Assembly (NCBI GenBank): GCA_052387955.1
Contig: JBQTIQ010000052.1
Location: forward strand, 1 to 53,935
DNA from: JBQTIQ01 sp052387955
GTDB taxonomy: Bacteria > Actinomycetota > Acidimicrobiia > Acidimicrobiales > JACDCH01
Direction of reading: 5' to 3'
DNA length: 53,935 nucleotides
The translations under genes were made by a program, and so were the position numbers. The notes beneath the pieces were generated by a model, which was not told where the DNA came from, did no database searches, and saw only the letters and a list, made by a program, of their open reading frames with translations. Below are positions 48,697 through 53,935 of this stretch, in pieces (within the stretch, counting starts at the first letter, position 1; the number at the start of each line of letters is the position of its first letter).

Positions 48697-48934
48697 ATGA
48701 TGCTCGCGACGTCTCGTCTCGACTACGGGATGCGCCCTCATCTACCTGGCGACGCGCGGCAGTCCCGTCGCGAATGCGGAGATCGCCCGCGACAACGACC
48801 TGCCCGCCAAGTTCCTCGCCGACCTACGACGAGCCGGCCTCGTCCACGCAAAGCGGGGCGGTCGGGGCGGCTTCCGGTTGGCGCGCTCGGCGGACGCCAT
48901 CACCGTCGCCGACGTGGTTCAGGTCCTCGCCGCC
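48697..48934 (+). pseudogene. Truncated Rrf2-family regulator
   Basis: ATG 48697 begins MMLATSRLDYGMR; a one-base loss at about 48734 shifts into ALIYLATRGSPVANAEIARD, then FLADLRRAGLVHAKRGGRGGF and ITVADVVQVL. This is the Rrf2 winged helix (LDYGxRAL, LxxAGLVxxxRGxxGGF). It stops matching after about 85 residues and continues in frame into the LuxR-like remnant. Rrf2 genes commonly accompany Ssu/Tau-type importers, so this was probably their regulator. Confidence 0.7.
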
Positions 48935-49832
48935 GGACCAGCGGTGTTCCTCCACACGACGCCGATCGAGGCGCTGTGGGCCAGCCTCGACAACGCGATC
49001 CTGCGCGGCCACGTCGCCCGCGCCCGATCGCTACTCACAGAAGCCGCCACCCGGCTCGAGCTCAGCGATCCCCGCGCCGTGCGGCCCGTGTGCCTCGCGC
49101 TTCTGGCGATCGCCGAGGCACAAGGCGGCGAGCCCGATCGCGCCGCAGACCGCAGCACCCAGGCAGAGACGGCAATGGCCGCTTGCCCGACCAGCGCCCT
49201 GACCGTCTTCGAATTCCGGCGAGCCGTCACCTGGCACGCCGGCGCATCTGGCGAGCTGACCCGGGCCGCGCAGCTCCTCGGCGACCTCGCCGTCGACTGC
49301 GGCGAGGACGTCGTCAACGAAGCCACGGCACGGCACGAGAAGCTCCGACTCGGCGGACCAACGGCCGTCGACGCCGACCGGCTGCGGGCTCGCCTCGACC
49401 ACCGACAACGACCTCGTCCGCGCCTACGCCGACCACGCCATAGCGCTCTCGCCCCGCAATGCCGACGCGCTGGGTTCGATGGTCGACACCTTCGACGCCA
49501 TCGGTGCCGACCACTCGCCGCCGAGGCGGCCGTGGCGGCCGCCGACGCCTACAAACGCGCCGGCCACCCGGACACGGCCCGACGGCTCTCGGCGCGCGCT
49601 CGTCGCCTGCTCGCCCCCTGCGACGGTCTGCGGCCCATCGCCGCTCCTTCCGCCGACGCCGGGCTCAGCCGCCTGGAGCTCGAGATCGCCCGGCTGGCAG
49701 CGACCGGCTGACCAACGCCGAGATCGCCGCCCGCTTGTTCATCTCGGTCCGAACCGCTAATCACACCTCTACCGGGCGATGGCGAAACTCGGGACGAGCA
49801 GCCGTGGCGGCCTCACCGCAGTCGTTCCCTGA
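48935..49832 (+). pseudogene. Decayed LuxR-type regulator (helical repeat region plus HTH), several frameshifts
   Basis: Helical text (EALWASLDNAILRGHVARAR, AVRPVCLALLAIAEAQGGEP) continues after frame changes near 49390 (NDLVRAYADHAIALSPRNAD), 49518 (AVAAADAYKRAGHPDTARRL), 49708 (TNAEIAARLFISVRTA) and 49760 (LYRAMAKLGTSSRGGLTAVV), ending at 49832. The last pieces are a LuxR HTH. At least four shifts make function impossible as it stands. Confidence 0.75.
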
Positions 49833-49855
49833 TCAAGGCCGCCGGCGGTTTCCCT

Positions 49856-52800
49856 CTAGAGCTCGATTCCGAGTCCACGCTCGATGCCGCGTTCCGTGGC
49901 CACCGCGTCGAGCCGTCGAGCGATGTCGATCTCGCGCAGACCCGCCGCCTCCCACTCGCGGCGGGCGACCCCGTCGATCGGCGCCCGATCGACTTCGTCA
50001 GGTTCGATGGCCCATTTCTCGCGGTAGGCCTCGATTCGAGCAGCCCGCGTCGCCCAGTGTTCGCGCTCGACGATGTCAGACGGGATCGGCCCGAGGAGGC
50101 GTTCGAGGTGGTCGGGCTGGGCAGCAACGGCGTGGCGGCCGAGTGCGTGCCGGCGATCGGCCACTTCGTCGGCAAGCTGGTCTCGGTGCGACAGCAGGTC
50201 GTGGTGCTGGTCGAGCCATTCGTGGCGGTGCTGCTGTTGGGCCTGGAGCTGATCGACGCGCTGGTCAAGGGCTCGTAGCTGTCGGCGTCGGTCGCGGTCG
50301 TCGCGGCCGAACCGGCCTGGCCGGCGGCTGGCGAGGTGGTCGCGTCGGGCGGTGAGGAGCTCGATCTCGCCGCTTCGGTCGGGTGGGGCGTGGTGGGTGA
50401 TCCAGGCGTCGAGGTTGGCGAGCCGGGGCTTGAGGGTGGCGAGGGACTCGGACGCTGCGAGCCGGTCTCGCAGCTCCTCGATGGCGGTCCGCTCGGCAGT
50501 GGTCCGCTGGAGCGCGGCGGCGAGAACGTCGAGGGGTTCCGGCGGCAGTGGCGCCGGGCCGTGGTCGGGCGCGTCGATGTCGGCGCAGACGAGGGCGGTG
50601 TTGGTGGCGCGACCGCGGCTCATGGCCACGTAGAGACCTTCGGCGCTGGCGCTGTCGTCGACGAGCACGACGGCGTGGTCGACGGTGACGCCTTGGGCCT
50701 TGTGGATCGTGACGGCGTAGCCGAGGGTGACGTGCTCAGCGGTGTAGTCAGCGGGGAGGCGGACGCGGCCGCGTCCAGTGATGTCGTACGCGGTGATGGA
50801 TCCGTCGTCGTGCACGGCGCGCACGGTCCACCGGTCGCCGTTACGGACCCAGCCGCCTGCGGTGGTGATCAGGCGCCGGTCGTTGCGACAGGTGACGATC
50901 TCGTCGCCGACGGCCGCCGTGTGGTCCTGGACCGGCACGCCGGTCGGCTCGACCTCGCCGGCGGCGACGCGGGCGGCTTGGCATCGTCGGGCGAGCTCGT
51001 CGACGGTGGTGTGGTCGCTGGCGCACAACACGATCGACTCGCCGCGTGCCTGGGCGGCCTGCCATCGGTTGAACGCTTCCTCGACCATCGCGTCGCGGTC
51101 GCCCCCGACGACCCGTCCCTTCTCCTCGTACACGGCGAGGACCGCGCGATCGCGCGAGCGGAGGCGGAGGCTCGCATCGGCCTCCCAGTCGGCGTGGAAC
51201 CGGCGCACTCCGGTGAGTTCGCTGGCCTGGTCGGTGGCAAGGAGGCGGAACAGGCCTCCGGCGTCGACGGCGCCGAGCTGCGCCCAGTCCCCCACGAGTA
51301 CGACCTTGCCGTAATGCGCATCGACGAGCAGGACAAGCCGGGCGAGATCGGCGCTGGCCACCATCGACGCTTCGTCGACGACCAGCACCTCACCGGCCTG
51401 CGGCTGCCAGTGCGGTTCGGGTCCGCCGGGCCGGTCCTGTTCGTGGAGGAACTTGGCGATCGTGTCGGCTGCCATCCCGGTCTCCCCGGCGAGCACCCCG
51501 GCAGCGGTGGCGGACACGGCCAGGCCTCGCACCGGGATCCCGGTCGCCGTCCATGCTTGGGTGGCGGCGCCCATCATCCGGGACTTGCCAGCACCTGCCG
51601 GTCCGATCACACACGCCACCGTGTCGCCATTCAGGGACACGGCCCGCACGGCGGCCGCCTGATCCTCGGCGAGGCCTTCGGCGGCGACCGCCATGTCGAC
51701 CGCGAGAGGATGGGCGACACCTCGTCCCGCTGCGCGTCCGGCGGTGACGATGTCGAGCACTCGCTGTTCGACCGCCAGAGTGGTGGCGGTGGTGTAGCGG
51801 GCGGCGCCGTGGTGCTCATACACCGACATCCCGTCCCGGCGCCGCAACACCGTCGGCGCCGCAGGTTCCGGAGCCGCCAACGACACCACCGCACCATGGG
51901 CGATCACACGGTCAGCGACGGTCTCAATCCAGGCTCGAGCGGAATCGCCGCTGCCGATATCGTCCGGTGTCCGCCGCGACGCCGCTCGAACGGCGTCGCG
52001 GCGGGTCCACGTCGAGTGCTGTTGCTTAAGCTCGGCGACGACCTCCTCAGCCACAGCGTCGAGATCGAGCTGACGGGCCTCGGGCGCGCGGTGCAGGACG
52101 GCGTCGAGCCAACGGCCGGGGTCGTGGCCGGCGGCGACTGCTTCGGCTCGCCACCGGTCGAGCAGCCCCTCGGCGGGCCCGCCGTCGAGGGTCTTGGCTG
52201 GTCGCGTTTCGAGGACAGCGACCCGGTAGATCCGTCGCCGGCCGGCGTCCGTCAGCTTTCGGCCCAGCTCGCTCTCGGCGGCGGCGATCAGTTCCTTGGC
52301 CCCGGCCTCAACTTCCCGGGCCCGCTTGGAGAACACCTCCCGCACGGCGCGTGGGACACCGTCGATGTCGGCTTGCCCGTTGCGGCTCACCGGCTCCCAG
52401 CTGACACCGAGCCGCGCCGTCAGCTCGGCGCGCAGTGCCGCCTGGTACACCATCCCCGCTGGCTTGAGCTGCGGGTGCAACGCCCTCGAGTCCAGCGCCC
52501 GCCACACCCCATCGTCGCTGCGACGCACGCGGCTGGAAACCAGGACATGGGTGTGCAGCTGCGGATCCCCCGCCCGCGACGAGCGGTGCACGAACGCGGC
52601 GGCAACCAACCCATCGGTGTCGACCTGCCGGATCCCGGCCTTGCCCGCCCGGGCGAACGCCGCGTGCTCCTCAAGGTAGCCGAGCCCGGCAGCAACCGCC
52701 GCGTCGTGCGCTTCACAGACCTCGAGGCCGATCTCGCCGCCCGCGATGGCCCACAGGACGCTCACCGACTTCGGAGGCGAGAACGTCAGATCCCAACCCA

Positions 52801-53056
52801 GCACCTTGTCAACGTCGTCACCGACCCGGTAGTCGGCGTTCAACGACTCCCCCGACCGCGGCTGCACCCCCTCGACGAACAAGCGCGCCAACTCCTCGGC
52901 GCTCACCTCACCGTCCAGGCCCTCGCCGGCAGCTCCGATCCCGAGCCAGCGGCCGGGTGCCTCGCCGCGGCCCGAGTAGTAGTCGTCCAGCCCGCGGGCG
53001 ACCGTGTCGGTGTAGTAGGACACGGTCCCAGGGGTCAGCTTCCCCCGACTCAACAC
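49856..53056 (-). CDS. MobF-family (TrwC/TraI-like) conjugative relaxase-helicase
   Basis: 1066 residues. The N-terminal relaxase has two Tyr pairs (SYYTDT, Tyr14-15; LDDYYSGRG, Tyr26-27), SPPKSVSVLWA and three metal-binding His (His157 in FVHRSS; His168 and His170 in DPQLHTHVL, the HUH-type site). A RecD-like helicase follows: GPAGAGKSRM (Walker A, about 484), LVVDEASMV (Walker B, about 557), GDWAQLGAVDAGG and TIHKAQGVTVD with YVAMSRGR. A Gln/Arg-rich coiled tail ends the protein. GTG 53056 (VLSRGKLTPG) is the usual beginning; the frame upstream is Arg-rich, repetitive and not homologous. It marks an integrated conjugative or mobilisable element. No type IV secretion genes are in view. Confidence 0.93.
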   Translation of the reverse strand: MLSRGKLTPGTVSYYTDTVARGLDDYYSGRGEAPGRWLGIGAAGEGLDGEVSAEELARLFVEGVQPRSGESLNADYRVGDDVDKVLGWDLTFSPPKSVSVLWAIAGGEIGLEVCEAHDAAVAAGLGYLEEHAAFARAGKAGIRQVDTDGLVAAAFVHRSSRAGDPQLHTHVLVSSRVRRSDDGVWRALDSRALHPQLKPAGMVYQAALRAELTARLGVSWEPVSRNGQADIDGVPRAVREVFSKRAREVEAGAKELIAAAESELGRKLTDAGRRRIYRVAVLETRPAKTLDGGPAEGLLDRWRAEAVAAGHDPGRWLDAVLHRAPEARQLDLDAVAEEVVAELKQQHSTWTRRDAVRAASRRTPDDIGSGDSARAWIETVADRVIAHGAVVSLAAPEPAAPTVLRRRDGMSVYEHHGAARYTTATTLAVEQRVLDIVTAGRAAGRGVAHPLAVDMAVAAEGLAEDQAAAVRAVSLNGDTVACVIGPAGAGKSRMMGAATQAWTATGIPVRGLAVSATAAGVLAGETGMAADTIAKFLHEQDRPGGPEPHWQPQAGEVLVVDEASMVASADLARLVLLVDAHYGKVVLVGDWAQLGAVDAGGLFRLLATDQASELTGVRRFHADWEADASLRLRSRDRAVLAVYEEKGRVVGGDRDAMVEEAFNRWQAAQARGESIVLCASDHTTVDELARRCQAARVAAGEVEPTGVPVQDHTAAVGDEIVTCRNDRRLITTAGGWVRNGDRWTVRAVHDDGSITAYDITGRGRVRLPADYTAEHVTLGYAVTIHKAQGVTVDHAVVLVDDSASAEGLYVAMSRGRATNTALVCADIDAPDHGPAPLPPEPLDVLAAALQRTTAERTAIEELRDRLAASESLATLKPRLANLDAWITHHAPPDRSGEIELLTARRDHLASRRPGRFGRDDRDRRRQLRALDQRVDQLQAQQQHRHEWLDQHHDLLSHRDQLADEVADRRHALGRHAVAAQPDHLERLLGPIPSDIVEREHWATRAARIEAYREKWAIEPDEVDRAPIDGVARREWEAAGLREIDIARRLDAVATERGIERGLGIEL

Positions 53057-53294
53057 GAGCCACCGCCGACGAGGCAGCGGGCCGCCGGGACGGCGGCCCG
53101 AACTCCCGGCACCGCAGGGTGCCAATGTCTGTCCGGTCCTCGCGCGCTCACGGCCGGCGCTCGGTTCCCGGGGTCCTCGGCTCCGGCCTCGCGGCTCCGG
53201 CGCGCCGCGATCCACGCGGCCGCGGTCCCGGCTCCGCGGCTCTGCGCGTCCTCGGCCTCGCGACTGCGCGCGCTCCCGCGTCGACCGCGCGTCG
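53057..53294. promoter_or_regulatory. Relaxase upstream region with two perfect hairpins (possible oriT)
   Basis: Holds CGGGCCGCCG-GGA-CGGCGGCCCG (53078-53100; 10-bp perfect stem, 3-base loop) and GGCACC-GCAG-GGTGCC (53108-53123), then GC-rich near-repeats (53180-53270). Hairpins next to a MobF relaxase start are where an origin of transfer or relaxase-autoregulation site would be expected. No nic motif is identifiable by eye. Confidence 0.45.
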
Positions 53295-53802
53295 TCACCG
53301 CGTCGCCTCGTCGACGTCGAACAGGGCCGCCTGCAGATACGTGACCTGGCCGGCAAGGCGCCGGGACGCCGCGCGGGGCTCTAAGCGCGGCCGGCTGCGT
53401 GTCACATCCAGCTCGATTGCGACACCGTCGAGGCGGTCGACGTACACCTCGTAGCAGCCCGGCGTGAACGTCCCGTCGTCGGCTCGGGCACCCTCGTGGC
53501 GAACGAGCAGGCCGGCGTCGACCAGGCGAGCCAGGGCCCGTGCTGCGGTGTCCTTGCTGACACCGAGCCCGGCAGCGACCCGGCGGACACTGGTCCGAGC
53601 CGTCGACCGCCCGCTCTCTGCGGTCGTGACGTCGCAGAGCACGTCCTCGAGGGCCGCCCACGCCGCTGGGGCCCAGCTCTCGGCGCATCGTCCGCGCCGT
53701 CGGCGACACGGTGAACGCGACAACAGCGGCGTCGGGGCGCGGCGCGCCGAGCGATGGATCGACGGTCGCTTGCCGCGAACGGAGATGGCGTACATCCGGC
53801 AT
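53295..53802 (-). pseudogene. HTH regulator next to relaxase, with a probable frameshift
   Basis: From ATG 53802 the frame reads MPDVRHLRSRQATVDPSLGA and VVAFTVSPTARTMRRELGP. After that the homologous-looking text continues in another frame: AWAALEDVLCDVTTAESGR, TSVRRVAAGLGVSKDTAARAL (helix-turn-helix), LVDAGLLVRHE, ending DVDEATR at 53295. One extra G near 53662 would account for the switch. Winged-helix proteins of this type often precede TrwC relaxases in actinobacterial elements. It is either a true lesion, a sequencing error or a shorter gene starting downstream. The IS630-type insertion lies just upstream. Confidence 0.6.
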
Positions 53803-53811
53803 GCATGGGCC

Positions 53812-53935
53812 TAGTGGTCCGTCGCTGAAATAGCAAGGTAGGTTAGGCTGGCGGCATGCCAGTGTTGACTGCACCTGCGCTGCGGGTGACGAGGAAGCAG
53901 CGAGTGGGGCTGGAGCGGTTGGCCAAGTCGTCGTC
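53812..53935 (+). mobile_element. Left end of an IS630-type element (runs off the window)
   Basis: After a TA at 53812-53813, GTGGTCCGTCGCTGAAATAG begins what looks like a terminal inverted repeat; IS630 elements insert at TA. The transposase frame starts 43 bases further in. The other end is outside the window. Confidence 0.55.
53856..53935 (+). CDS. IS630-family transposase, N-terminal fragment (truncated by window edge)
   Basis: ATG 53856 reads MPVLTAPALRVTRKQRVGLE then RLAKSS to the edge. This is the usual opening of actinobacterial IS630-type transposases (APALxLTxxQRxxLExLxRSxS) before their HTH. Only 26 residues are visible, so completeness cannot be judged. Confidence 0.65.
   Translation, partial: MPVLTAPALRVTRKQRVGLERLAKSS

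Noticed and set aside
50336..53344. 1002-residue plus-strand frame opposite the relaxase
   Set aside because: Shadow of GC-rich coding DNA; the relaxase and helicase motifs are all on the minus strand.
53057..53356. 100-residue N-terminal extension of the relaxase
   Set aside because: Arg/Gly repetitive text without homology, lying over perfect hairpins; the family begins at VLSRGKLTPG.

Overview
This is a GC-rich (roughly 70%) bacterial chromosome window. The long run infC-rpmI-rplT / rRNA methylase / sensor kinase / pheS-pheT / argCJBDFRGH / tyrS, with a riboflavin cluster and def-fmt-rsmB nearby, is a familiar actinobacterial gene order. Frequent GTG starts, 4-bp GTGA/ATGA overlaps, an acidic IF3 tail and a DUF3516-type helicase also fit Actinomycetota. 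A lineage such as Acidimicrobiia is my inference; no 16S gene is present to prove it. I saw no rRNA, no intact tRNA and no CRISPR array.

Layout. 1-41.4 kb is mostly core chromosome. The left edge cuts tyrS. Then come a small membrane protein, a Tat-exported FAD oxidoreductase, a 3-methyladenine glycosylase, the complete arginine pathway argC-J-B-D-F-R-G-H (minus strand, led by a possible ARG box), a MOP-type flippase, pheT-pheS, a soluble histidine kinase, a SpoU methylase and rplT-rpmI-infC. infC appears to start at an AUA codon behind a structured leader with an intrinsic terminator. Next are a DUF1844-like gene, a cold-shock-like gene coupled to hisG, a large disordered membrane protein with septum-formation domains, ribD-E-BA-H, a MoaB-like gene, the helicase, an EamA transporter, def-fmt-rsmB, two RNA methyltransferases, an ArsR regulator overlapping a 65-residue His-rich protein, a VOC protein and an MTHFR-like protein.

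From about 40.3 kb, and clearly after 41.4 kb, the character changes to an accessory region. There is a solo IS21-type end and a tRNA-3'-end-like remnant. These are followed by a two-gene unit of a 1690-residue secreted lipase-like protein with five Cys-pair repeats and a small membrane protein. Next is a block of decayed genes (SsuB-like ATPase, SsuC-like permease, Rrf2 and LuxR-type regulators, all frameshifted). The region ends with a MobF/TrwC relaxase-helicase, a frameshifted HTH gene and the start of an IS630-type transposase running off the right edge.

Intergenic gaps are seeded with several families of GC-rich repeats. Family 1 (core about 65 bp, near 0.95, 1.7, 4.4, 13.2 and 30.6 kb) forms tandem arrays of about 90-bp units and supplies the last codons of argH. 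Family 2 (20.35 and 38.3-38.5 kb) carries a hairpin and is duplicated in tandem just before a TrmH-family gene. The most distinctive items are the secreted repeat-lipase, the infC start and leader, the ArsR/His-rich pair and the repeat families.
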